From: Prochlorococcus sp. AG-355-N16
GTDB taxonomy: Bacteria; Cyanobacteriota; Cyanobacteriia; PCC-6307; Cyanobiaceae
Reading direction: 5' to 3'
Assembly: GCA_003278545.1 (NCBI GenBank)
Contig: QCEF01000011.1
Span: 1-40,537 of the forward strand
Length of the DNA: 40,537 nt
A program made the position numbers and the translations under genes. Under the pieces are notes generated by a model that was not told the origin of the DNA, searched no databases, and worked only from the letters and a program-made list of their open reading frames with translations. The first letter of the stretch is position 1; every line of letters starts with the position of its first letter. Positions 33,350 through 40,537 of the stretch are shown here, one piece after another.

Positions 33350-34987
33350 TTATAAAACAATTGGTTCGACTCCACTAACAACAGGCGCAACTTTGTTTAA
33401 ATTTAATTGATTATTGTCTTCAACAAATTGATTTAGATTCCACTCATTTTTGAAAAGAATAACTGGCCTATTCCAACAATCTTTAACTATTTTACAGTTG
33501 AATATTCTGCCTAGTTTTTCAATGGCTGGCCATCCATCAGAAATCCATCTAGCCAATTGATATGGCATTGCTTCAAGATTTGCATCTACACCATATTCAC
33601 TTTTTAATCTGTGAGTTACTACCTCCAACTGCAATTGACCAACGGCTGCAAGTATAGGGTCTCTTTTACTCTCATCAAAGTCATAAAGAATCTGAACGGC
33701 ACCTTCTTCTCGAAGTTCATTAACACCCTTTCTAAAGTTTTTAAATGCTGAGGGATTTGGATTTCTTAGCCAGCTGAATATTTCAGGACTAAAGGATGGT
33801 ATGCCCTCATATTCCAGATGAGCTCCAGTATAAAGAGTATCTCCAATAGAAAACATCCCTGGATTATTTAAACCAATAACATCTCCAGGATAGGCATCAT
33901 CGACTACTTCTCTATCTTGCCCAAATATTTTTTGTGGTCTTGATAATCTGATTGTTTTCCCAGTTCTGGAATGTTTAACTGACATATCCTTTTCAAATTT
34001 GCCACTACAAACTCTTATAAAAGCAACCCTATCTCTGTGCTTTGGATCCATATTTGCCTGAAGCTTAAAAACAAACCCACTAAATTCATCGCTTGCAGGT
34101 TCAATATCCCCTTTATTACTATTTCTTGAAGTAGGTTTTTGTGCCATTTTTAAAAAACTATCTAAAAATGGCCTTACACCAAAATTAGTCATAGCAGATC
34201 CAAAGAAAACTGGGGTTAAAGAGCCATTAAAAACTTTTTCTTTTTCAAATTCAGATCCTGCCTCATCAAGAACCTCCAATTCTTCAAGTGAGTTTTCAAG
34301 TAAATCTCTCTCTACATATTTTGATAGCTCTTTATCTTCAAGACTTAATCTTTTCTCATTCGATTGTTTCCCTCTCACTGCTTTATCAAATAAAATCACC
34401 TCTCTTGAAAATCTATCAATAACCCCTCTAAATTCCTCGCCACTTCCAATTGGCCAGTTTATAGGTAGAGTATTTAATCCAAGTTCTGATTCAATTTCAT
34501 CAAGTAAAGAAAATGGCTCTCTTCCTGGTCTATCCATTTTATTTATGAAAGTAAATATTGGAATTTTTCGCATCTTGCAAACTTCAAACAATTTTCTAGT
34601 TTGAGGTTCTAGTCCTTTAGCAGCATCTTCCAACATAACTGCATTATCAGCAGCAGCTAATGTTCTATAAGTATCTTCGGAGAAATCTTGGTGTCCTGGT
34701 GTATCTAATAGATTAATTACTGATCTTTCATATTCAAATTGCAATACAGTTGATGTAATAGAAATACCTCTTTGTTTCTCAAGTTCCATCCAGTCTGAGG
34801 TGGCTTTTCTCTGATTACCCCTAGCTTTTACAGCTCCTGCCTGTTGAATGGCACCTCCATACAAAAGAAGCTTCTCGGTAAGAGTAGTTTTCCCAGCATC
34901 TGGATGTGAAATAATAGCAAAATTTCTTCTTTTATTTACCGCATCCAGTATTTCTTTATTATTTAGAATTTTTGTACCTAAGCTCAT
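33350..34987 (-). CDS. prfC: Peptide chain release factor 3 (RF3)
   Basis: RF3 is the GTPase that recycles RF1 and RF2 after termination. G1 HPDAGKTT is at 28-35, the switch II motif DTPGHQDF at 95-102 and NKMD at 149-152. The RF3-specific [18 protein letters not shown] segment and the domain II and III blocks (RFSRE..., [19 protein letters not shown]) are present. The 545-aa length is usual. A methyltransferase gene lies upstream on the same strand. Confidence 0.96.
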   Translation of the reverse strand: MSLGTKILNNKEILDAVNKRRNFAIISHPDAGKTTLTEKLLLYGGAIQQAGAVKARGNQRKATSDWMELEKQRGISITSTVLQFEYERSVINLLDTPGHQDFSEDTYRTLAAADNAVMLEDAAKGLEPQTRKLFEVCKMRKIPIFTFINKMDRPGREPFSLLDEIESELGLNTLPINWPIGSGEEFRGVIDRFSREVILFDKAVRGKQSNEKRLSLEDKELSKYVERDLLENSLEELEVLDEAGSEFEKEKVFNGSLTPVFFGSAMTNFGVRPFLDSFLKMAQKPTSRNSNKGDIEPASDEFSGFVFKLQANMDPKHRDRVAFIRVCSGKFEKDMSVKHSRTGKTIRLSRPQKIFGQDREVVDDAYPGDVIGLNNPGMFSIGDTLYTGAHLEYEGIPSFSPEIFSWLRNPNPSAFKNFRKGVNELREEGAVQILYDFDESKRDPILAAVGQLQLEVVTHRLKSEYGVDANLEAMPYQLARWISDGWPAIEKLGRIFNCKIVKDCWNRPVILFKNEWNLNQFVEDNNQLNLNKVAPVVSGVEPIVL

Positions 34988-35018
34988 TTATTTAATATGG
35001 GAGCCTTTCACTTAGTTT

Positions 35019-35714
35019 TTAAATATTACCATAGACTATTAAATAATTTTCACCTTCTTCAAACACATCTAAAGAGGATAGATCATTCTCTAAGGTGAAA
35101 TTTTTTAACTCTTTAAAAGTATAAGAAGCTCTTAAAGATGCATAATAATCATTAGTTAAAATCTCATTATATTTAGTTGAACATTGTGCTTTGAGTTCTA
35201 ATGCAGTCTTTTCATCTAATGGCCTTTTTAAGTCCTTGTGAAAATTTACAGTGATATTACTAGACAAACTTCTTATTGTGTTGAAGAAGTCTTCAAGATT
35301 GGTAATGTGATGAATCAAACTGTTGCTTACAAGTAAACTAATTTTTTTTTTAAGTAAAAAATTTTTTGATTTAATGTCTTTGATGTCAGAACAAATGTAG
35401 CGTAAATTTTTTAATTTTTTTTGATTATTAGAAATACTTTTATTATATTCTGCTCTCAAAATCATCTCTTTAGAACCATCTATTCCTATGACTGCAGTAT
35501 TAGGCCATTTTATTGCTAACTTCTCAGAAATATTTCCTGGGCCGCATCCTAAATCAACTATTAAATCTTTTTCACCTAAAGAAATATTTTTTTTCAAAAG
35601 ATATTGATTTATTTGATTAATTAGATTAACTTCCCCTTCTGAAAAATCAGCTTCGTCATAAGAAATGACCTGCTCTTTTTCTTCCATTAATTCAGGTTCG
35701 GGGACTCTTTCCAT
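35019..35714 (-). CDS. Class I SAM-dependent methyltransferase
   Basis: A 231-aa methyltransferase with motif I DLGCGPG at 54-60, an acidic loop IGIDGSKEMILRA (motif II), ICSDIKDI and LVSNSLIHHI (motif IV region). The type-11 fold is clear; the substrate is unknown. An acidic N-terminus (about 1-30) precedes the fold. It lies 31 bases upstream of prfC and may be co-transcribed, but no functional link follows from that. Confidence 0.85.
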   Translation of the reverse strand: MERVPEPELMEEKEQVISYDEADFSEGEVNLINQINQYLLKKNISLGEKDLIVDLGCGPGNISEKLAIKWPNTAVIGIDGSKEMILRAEYNKSISNNQKKLKNLRYICSDIKDIKSKNFLLKKKISLLVSNSLIHHITNLEDFFNTIRSLSSNITVNFHKDLKRPLDEKTALELKAQCSTKYNEILTNDYYASLRASYTFKELKNFTLENDLSSLDVFEEGENYLIVYGNI

Positions 35715-35777
35715 ATCCTTTCTTGAGACAAAGATTTCATATTAAACATAATTCTACACAAACCGTTAAATAGTGGT

Positions 35778-35814
35778 AAGAATAGTTGCAGACGCCACAG
35801 GTAGAGTTATTCTT
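35778..35814 (+). promoter_or_regulatory. Stem-loop in the nrdJ leader
   Basis: AAGAATA (35778-35784) is the reverse complement of TATTCTT (35808-35814), with a 23-base loop containing GTTGCAGACGCCACAGG. It is 33 bases before the likely GTG start of nrdJ, where a regulatory RNA could sit. It does not match the cobalamin riboswitch consensus that I know. A role in nrdJ control is a guess. Confidence 0.3.
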
Positions 35815-35847
35815 CCAGTACGGGTTATTTACATACGTTTTTTTATC

Positions 35848-38181
35848 GTGACTGTTGCACCAAATAAAGCTTCTTCAGAGAGCAATTCCAATGATCTTAA
35901 AAAAGATGATTTTCCAAAAACTGCCCCAGCTGCTTATCCAGTTTTTTTCAGATCTTATAGTAGAAAAACTTCATCTGGCAAAAGGGAGAACTGGAGCGAA
36001 GTAGGCGAAAGGAATTTAACGGGATTAAAAGAATTAGGAAAACTTTCTGAGGAAGAATTAATCCTAATGAGAGAGATGCAAAGTAACCAAAAAGCTCAAC
36101 CTTCAGGAAGATGGTTATGGATAGGCGGAACCCCTTGGATTAATAAGAACCAAAATTTCTCAGGAGCATACAACTGTACCTCAACAAACTTAATTGATTG
36201 GGAAGCCTTCGCATTGATGATGGACTTAGCAATGATGGGATGTGGAACAGGTGCAATAATTGAGCCTCATTTTATAAATAATCTACCTACGGTAATTAAC
36301 AAAATAAATATCAAATCAGTCAGTGAGGTGGGGATAACTCCTAAAGATCAAAGAGAGGAAAAGTCATCATTAGAAATTAAAGGAAAAGATCTTCATATCA
36401 AAGTTGGAGATAGCAGAAGAGGATGGGTAGATAGCTATAAATATCTTCTTGAGGCATCAAGTAACGAGAATCTTGAAAGAGAAATTGATGTTTATATTGA
36501 TTTGGAAGATATTAGGCCTGCTGGAGAATCATTAAAAGGTTTTGGTGGTATGGCAAATCCTATCAAATTGAAAGATCTTTACTCTAGAGTCGCATCACTT
36601 CTTGGAAAGGCAATTGGTAGGAAATTAAGTACCGTAGAATGTTGTTTATTAATTGATGAAGCTGCAGTAACTATAGTTGCTGGGAATATAAGAAGAAGTG
36701 CTGGAATGAGACAATTTGCTTCAGATGATAAGGAAGCCGCATCAGCAAAAGAAAATTTATGGAGTCAAGATGAGAATGGTAATTGGAGAATAGATCCTGA
36801 AAAAGATGCCCTCAGAATGGCCAATCATACTAGGGTTTACCATACAAAACCCACTTACCAAACTGTTTTGGATGCCGTAACAAAACAATTTCATTCAGGT
36901 GAGGGAGCCATTCAATTTGCTCCAGAAGCAATAGCAAGGTCAAATGCAGATATTCTCAAAGATGATGAATTGAGAAAGGAATTTATTGAAATCTACTCAG
37001 AACAAGGCAAGGATGAAGCTAGAAATTGGATAAATAGTAGTTATGGCCCTTTTTCAGAAGAAGAGTTAGACCACAGGATGAGTCGATATGGACTTAACCC
37101 TTGTGGGGAGATCTTGGGAAATGATTTCCATTGCAATTTGGCTGAAGTTCATTTAAATCAGATTGATCCAGGGAATTTTGAAGAGCAAAAAAAAGCTTTT
37201 AAAGCAGCCGCTCTTTCTGTAGCATGCTTACTTAATCATGAATTTGAAGTTGAGCGTTACAGAAAAAGTAGGGAATATGATCCTATTGTAGGAGTTAGTT
37301 TCACAGGATTATTTGATTTTTGTGTCCATGCCTTTGGGACGCCATGGTTGAAATGGTGGGAAGCAGGAAGGCCCAATAGCGAAGAAGGGAAGGCCTTCAA
37401 AGAAAAAGAAGCTAAATTCTTAGATTCTTGGAGAAAAATAGTAAAAGAAACTGTATGGGAGTATTGTGATAAGCATAATCTAAGGAGACCAAATAGATGC
37501 ACAACAGTTCAGCCAGCTGGAACTAAAAGTCTTCTTACTGGAGCAGCTCCAGGATGGCATCCTCCAAAGGCTCAAAGATTCATAAGAAGAATAACTTTCA
37601 GGAAAAATGACCCAATCGCTTTAGCTTGCATGGATTATGGTTACTCAGTTGTTCCATCTCAATCTGATAAAGATGAAAATGGTTGCTTGCTCGATAATCC
37701 ATTTGATCCAAGATGTACAGAATGGTTAGTTGAAATCCCTACAGAAGTTAGTTGGGCAAATATAGACGGCGCAGACCAAATAGATATCAATAATTTCTCA
37801 GCATTAGCTCAATTTGATTTTTACATGCAAGTGCAGAAATTTTACACAGAGCATAATACCTCTGCAACCGTAGAATTTAGAGAAAATGAAATCGAGGATT
37901 TAGCTAAGGCTATTCATAATGCAATAGAAAATAATGAGGGATATATTTCAGCAGCATTGCTAGCTAGATTTAGTGCTAACGCTACTTTCCCGAGATTACC
38001 CTTTGAACCAATAAGTAAAGAGGAATATATATCATTGCAGAATAAAGTAATAGAAAGGAAAGTCAATAACGATTTCTTTGACGCTCTTAATAAATATGAT
38101 GTTGGAGAACTATCAGAAGCAGGACCAGCAGGTTGTGATTCAGATAAATGCCTTCTCCCTCTGGCTAAACCGAAAGATTAA
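35848..38181 (+). CDS. nrdJ: Adenosylcobalamin-dependent ribonucleoside-triphosphate reductase NrdJ
   Basis: A class II, monomeric RTPR-type ribonucleotide reductase making dNTPs in the cytoplasm with B12. The active-site Cys419 and Glu421 are in NPCGE. The C-terminal redox pair is Cys763 and Cys768 in GCDSDKC, as in the Lactobacillus enzyme. Other blocks are YNCTSTNLIDWEAFALMMDL, GCGTGAIIEPHF and RRSAGMRQFA. The GTG at 35848 (MTVAPNKAS) gives 777 aa. An open frame continues upstream to 35773 but looks like leader. Confidence 0.95.
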   Translation: MTVAPNKASSESNSNDLKKDDFPKTAPAAYPVFFRSYSRKTSSGKRENWSEVGERNLTGLKELGKLSEEELILMREMQSNQKAQPSGRWLWIGGTPWINKNQNFSGAYNCTSTNLIDWEAFALMMDLAMMGCGTGAIIEPHFINNLPTVINKINIKSVSEVGITPKDQREEKSSLEIKGKDLHIKVGDSRRGWVDSYKYLLEASSNENLEREIDVYIDLEDIRPAGESLKGFGGMANPIKLKDLYSRVASLLGKAIGRKLSTVECCLLIDEAAVTIVAGNIRRSAGMRQFASDDKEAASAKENLWSQDENGNWRIDPEKDALRMANHTRVYHTKPTYQTVLDAVTKQFHSGEGAIQFAPEAIARSNADILKDDELRKEFIEIYSEQGKDEARNWINSSYGPFSEEELDHRMSRYGLNPCGEILGNDFHCNLAEVHLNQIDPGNFEEQKKAFKAAALSVACLLNHEFEVERYRKSREYDPIVGVSFTGLFDFCVHAFGTPWLKWWEAGRPNSEEGKAFKEKEAKFLDSWRKIVKETVWEYCDKHNLRRPNRCTTVQPAGTKSLLTGAAPGWHPPKAQRFIRRITFRKNDPIALACMDYGYSVVPSQSDKDENGCLLDNPFDPRCTEWLVEIPTEVSWANIDGADQIDINNFSALAQFDFYMQVQKFYTEHNTSATVEFRENEIEDLAKAIHNAIENNEGYISAALLARFSANATFPRLPFEPISKEEYISLQNKVIERKVNNDFFDALNKYDVGELSEAGPAGCDSDKCLLPLAKPKD

Positions 38182-38198
38182 ATTTTAAATTTTTTGTA

Positions 38199-38222
38199 AC
38201 TAATAAGTATTAATTAGTTTTT
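38199..38222 (+). terminator. Probable terminator of nrdJ
   Basis: ACTAAT (38199-38204) pairs with ATTAGT (38213-38218), followed by a short T run, 18 bases after the nrdJ stop. The stem is short and AT-rich, so it is weak. Confidence 0.45.
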
Positions 38223-38269
38223 AAAAATTTAATTTATGGCTACCTCTTTATTAGGGACATAAATTATTG

Positions 38270-38536
38270 ATGACTTTAAGCCTAAATATCGGGAACTTAT
38301 TTAATGATTCCTCAACTCATGCCTTAGTGGACGAGCTAAGAAAAAGAACATCAGAAGAGGATATCTTAGATTTTGAGGAAAAATTTAACTCCAGAAACGA
38401 AAAAAATCTACACATTTACATATGTAGATTTCTAAAAAATAGATCAATATCCAGAGGGCTAGCCTCTAGATGGTTAATGACCATAATTGAAAGCAAAGAA
38501 TCAAAAATTGATGCTTTGCAAAAATTAAATAATTAG
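38270..38536 (+). CDS. Hypothetical soluble protein, 88 aa
   Basis: A helical protein starting MTLSLNIGNLFNDSSTHALV, with ELRKRTSEEDILDFEEKFNS and a basic helix FLKNRSISRGLASRWL. I start at the ATG, one codon inside an in-frame TTG. No family is recognised. The stop overlaps the convergent gene by four bases. Confidence 0.55.
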   Translation: MTLSLNIGNLFNDSSTHALVDELRKRTSEEDILDFEEKFNSRNEKNLHIYICRFLKNRSISRGLASRWLMTIIESKESKIDALQKLNN

Positions 38537-38727
38537 GTCAGCCCTGATAGTTTCCATAGAGCAATTCCAAAAATTGAGAACCCCATAATAAAAGTAAAAG
38601 CCAAAGCATTTACCAATTGAACTTTATCATTCATCTTGTTTGCGAATGGTAATAATTGGGCAAATAATGGAGTCTCTTCAACTATTGCGGATTTTTTTAC
38701 TGTAGGTTTTTTGCTTCTAGAAAACAT
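38533..38727 (-). CDS. Small single-TM protein, 64 aa
   Basis: A basic, disordered N-terminus (MFSRSKKPTVKKSAIVEETP) and a polar helix lead to one hydrophobic segment (about 41-60, AFTFIMGFSIFGIALW) near the C-terminus. It looks like a tail-anchored thylakoid or inner-membrane protein. The function is unknown. It is divergent from the second riboswitch transcript. Confidence 0.55.
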   Translation of the reverse strand: MFSRSKKPTVKKSAIVEETPLFAQLLPFANKMNDKVQLVNALAFTFIMGFSIFGIALWKLSGLT

Positions 38728-38825
38728 AAAACAAATTTTATAATCTTAAGAATTTTACATTTAAAAGTTCATTAAATAAAAAATACTTCTCAAAAACGAA
38801 CAAAATGTAACCTGCAAGAAACTAC

Positions 38826-38851
38826 ATAAAGAAAAACATAAATTTCTTTAT
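38826..38851. repeat. 9-bp inverted repeat in a divergent promoter region
   Basis: ATAAAGAAA (38826-38834) and TTTCTTTAT (38843-38851) are perfect reverse complements with eight bases between. It lies between the minus-strand gene at 38533 and the riboswitch transcript and is not followed by a T run. It could be an operator. AT-rich composition makes chance occurrence possible. Confidence 0.35.
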
Positions 38852-38952
38852 TAAGAGCCAATTTCATTATTGAAGTATTAAGTTTATTTATTAAAGGCCT
38901 AGACAAATAATTTTCTTGAATGTTATTATAAAATTGTAGCAACCACTACCAA

Positions 38953-39029
38953 AACGTTCAACTTGCGTATAGCAAGCCGCAAATCGACTTAAGCCATGGA
39001 ACGGGGACTTAAGCGAAACCGGAGCTTAA
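38953..39029 (+). promoter_or_regulatory. Glutamine-II (downstream-peptide) riboswitch, copy 2
   Basis: P1 pairs CGTTC (38955-38959) with GAACG (38999-39003). The internal hairpin pairs CTTGC (38962-38966) with GCAAG (38972-38976), followed by CGCAAATCGA. The pseudoknot pairs CTTAAG (38988-38993) with CTTAAG (39008-39013). The region next to the SD can form a competing hairpin, TTAAGC (39009-39014) with GCTTAA (39024-39029), which would enclose the GGAG at 39021-39024. The start codon of the peptide follows at 39033. The likely logic is control of translation by glutamine. A TATAAA-like -10 lies near 38927. Confidence 0.85.
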
Positions 39030-39032
39030 AAA

Positions 39033-39134
39033 ATGACTCTAATTTACAGAGGCCAAAAGTACGTCCAAAACAAAGCAGCAGCTAAAAAGCAGCACATCGA
39101 ACTAACTTATAGAGGAAAAGCTTACACAAGCTAG
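39033..39134 (+). CDS. Riboswitch-controlled peptide, DUF4278-like, 33 aa
   Basis: The frame MTLIYRGQKYVQNKAAAKKQ ends HIELTYRGKAYTS. It contains two copies of a YRG-x-x-Y unit (IYRGQKY and TYRGKAY), the core of DUF4278 (LTYRGxxY), the family of PirA, a small regulator linked to PII and nitrogen metabolism in Synechocystis. A role in glutamine signalling fits the riboswitch directly upstream. GGAG lies eight bases from the ATG. A strong terminator follows. Confidence 0.8.
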   Translation: MTLIYRGQKYVQNKAAAKKQHIELTYRGKAYTS

Positions 39135-39152
39135 TTCATTTATCCAATAAAT

Positions 39153-39181
39153 AAAAAAACCACTTTTAGTGGTTTTTTTTT
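39153..39181 (+). terminator. Rho-independent terminator of the riboswitch-peptide transcript
   Basis: AAAACCAC (39156-39163) and GTGGTTTT (39169-39176) form an eight-bp stem with a five-base loop, followed by a long T run (to 39181). The unit promoter-riboswitch-peptide-terminator spans only about 240 bases. Confidence 0.85.
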
Positions 39182-39267
39182 GTCCAAACTTAATCTAAAA
39201 AATCACTTAATACTTCTAACAAGTATTAAAATAATATGATTTAATTTCATTTATATATTTGATAACT

Positions 39268-39417
39268 ATGACAGATCAGAAACCTTTATTTAAAGCACCT
39301 TATGACATAAAAGATGTAAGTACTCTTTTCGCCATAGTTGCCTTTGTTTTAATTATCGCTGCCATAGTTGGAAATAACTTATTTGGTTTATTTCAACAAA
39401 ATGTCAACTTCGGATGA
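39268..39417 (+). CDS. Small single-TM protein, 49 aa
   Basis: It starts MTDQKPLFKAPYDIKDVSTL, with one strong hydrophobic segment (about 19-36, TLFAIVAFVLIIAAIVG) and a short polar tail. It is probably an inner-membrane or thylakoid protein. The family is unknown. It lies about 100 bases upstream of the large surface protein. Confidence 0.6.
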   Translation: MTDQKPLFKAPYDIKDVSTLFAIVAFVLIIAAIVGNNLFGLFQQNVNFG

Positions 39418-39520
39418 TTTATTGGTAGCTTTTCTTGGTGAATCAATTTTAGTTTTTTTAATTTAGATTTTTACTTTAAAATAAGTAAAGCGATGATTTT
39501 TCAAAAGAAGGGTTATTTCA

Positions 39521-40537
39521 GTGGCAACCGGTCTTACAGCGAGATATATTTTTAGAGCTGGCTCAGCTGGTGCTTTTGGGACGATTCAAAGAGGTAATAG
39601 TTATATACCTTTTGCTCCAGCCAATTCAGACTACAGTTCATTTCTAGGTAGATTTGGTAACTTTATTGATGAGGGGGGATTTGATAATTCGCAAACTTAC
39701 TCATATCTTGGCATAGAAGATTACTTAACAGATAATTATAATGAATATATTTTTTTTGGTACTGATGATTCAAATATCAAAGCTGTTTTAAAAATTGAAA
39801 ATAATTCCTATAACGTAATTACTACAGATAACGATTTTAATGAAATAATAAATAAAATTGGATTCACTGAAGATGGAATTACCAGGATAAGTGGTGAACA
39901 ATCTTCAATCATTGCAGGTTCAATTCAGACAGATTTTATACCAAGACCTATAAATTTTGATTCAATCGCTATCAACGATTGGGTACTAAGTGGAAATGAT
40001 AAGTATTTTAGTATTAAGTTTACAACTGAAATTAACTATGAAGGTTCAATAACATCTAAATTTATAAATTCTGACAACAAAATAATTTCCGCTGTTTTAT
40101 CTTCAGTTAACTCATCATCCAAGCAAGCAACCTATAAATTTACTGCAACTGAAGATATCAAGCTCGAAACATTGAGGCTCCTAGATCTTAATACTACTTC
40201 AAATAATTATTTCTTTAATCCAAACGATAATACGAAAATCTTAGATGATGGAGATGCAGTTTTCGCAACATCGGGGACTACTTCAATAGGAGAGGCTTTA
40301 AGCATCACAGAATCTACAGCTGATCCTGATGGGACTGGTACTTTATCTTATATTTGGCAATCATCTTCTGATGAATCTACGTGGACTCAAATTGGAACTG
40401 ATTCAACTTATACACTTACTACTTCAGAAGAAGGTAAAAAAGTAAGGGCAATTATTTCTTATACAGATAGACAAGGGTTCTCAGAATCTATTAATACTTC
40501 TTCTGTAGAAATACCAATAGCAGATAATGGTGATGCT
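39521..40537 (+). CDS. Large repeat-containing surface/secreted protein, N-terminal 339 codons (truncated by window end)
   Basis: A GTG at 39521 with AGAAGGG about eight bases upstream opens a frame without a stop to the window end. Residues 1-245 (MATGLTARYIFRAGSAGAFG...) form an unrecognised domain without a Sec signal, as in type I-secreted giant proteins whose signal is C-terminal. From about 248 starts a repeat module (DDGDAVFATSG...ALSITESTADPDGTGTL... SYIWQSSSDESTW... TYTLTTSEEGKKVRAIISYT) of the Ig-like type that is tandemly repeated in giant cyanobacterial adhesins. A total length of thousands of residues is plausible but not visible here. Confidence 0.8.
   Translation, partial: MATGLTARYIFRAGSAGAFGTIQRGNSYIPFAPANSDYSSFLGRFGNFIDEGGFDNSQTYSYLGIEDYLTDNYNEYIFFGTDDSNIKAVLKIENNSYNVITTDNDFNEIINKIGFTEDGITRISGEQSSIIAGSIQTDFIPRPINFDSIAINDWVLSGNDKYFSIKFTTEINYEGSITSKFINSDNKIISAVLSSVNSSSKQATYKFTATEDIKLETLRLLDLNTTSNNYFFNPNDNTKILDDGDAVFATSGTTSIGEALSITESTADPDGTGTLSYIWQSSSDESTWTQIGTDSTYTLTTSEEGKKVRAIISYTDRQGFSESINTSSVEIPIADNGDA

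Noticed and set aside
35715-35847. Cobalamin riboswitch upstream of nrdJ
   Set aside because: A GCCACAG resembling part of the B12 box is present, but the rest of the conserved core and the needed length are missing.

Overview
The window looks like the chromosome of a high-light-adapted Prochlorococcus. It is about 30% GC, densely packed with very small membrane proteins, and carries a high-light-inducible (Hli) protein, a CPP1-like protein, a DUF3531 protein, DUF1651 paralogs and a B12-dependent ribonucleotide reductase. The gene order purK-aroB-midA-TPM-(metallophosphoesterase)-nadA-ctp-ispG is typical of picocyanobacterial core DNA. This assignment rests on protein families and composition, not on a database match.

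Positions 1-14,100 are accessory in character. They hold a K+ channel/TrkA protein, a glutamine-II type riboswitch in front of a small frameshifted gene, an SDR oxidoreductase, an Hli protein, and about 35 small genes, many of 13-51 codons and often overlapping stop-to-start. Two DUF1651 paralogs (11274-11564 and 13711-14010) have near-identical promoters, each overlapped by a LexA-box-like palindrome. Between them lies an operon with a 249-residue NAD+-ligase-like protein that consists only of domain Ia and the adenylation domain. An AT-rich gap at 4,636-5,168 carries three DnaA-box-like sequences. I could not assign a function to most of the small genes.

Positions 14,150-38,200 are core. 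A GC-rich stretch immediately downstream of purK is probably the 6S RNA gene (ssaA). Then follow purine (purK), shikimate (aroB), NAD (nadA) and isoprenoid (ispG) synthesis, a C-terminal processing protease, a family-4 uracil-DNA glycosylase that appears to have lost most of its Fe-S ligands, an aspartate aminotransferase, a three-gene phosphonate/phosphite-type ABC importer with a double-length permease, a GDSL hydrolase, a DUF92/VTE6-like kinase, rsmE, an ECF-like ATPase, hslO (Hsp33), a CPP1-like protein, prfC, a methyltransferase and nrdJ.

Positions 38,200-40,537 return to accessory character. They contain two small hypotheticals, a second glutamine-II riboswitch driving a 33-residue DUF4278-like peptide with a clear terminator, a 49-residue membrane protein, and the first 339 codons of a large repeat-containing surface or secreted protein that runs off the window end. 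No tRNA, rRNA, insertion sequence or CRISPR array was seen.
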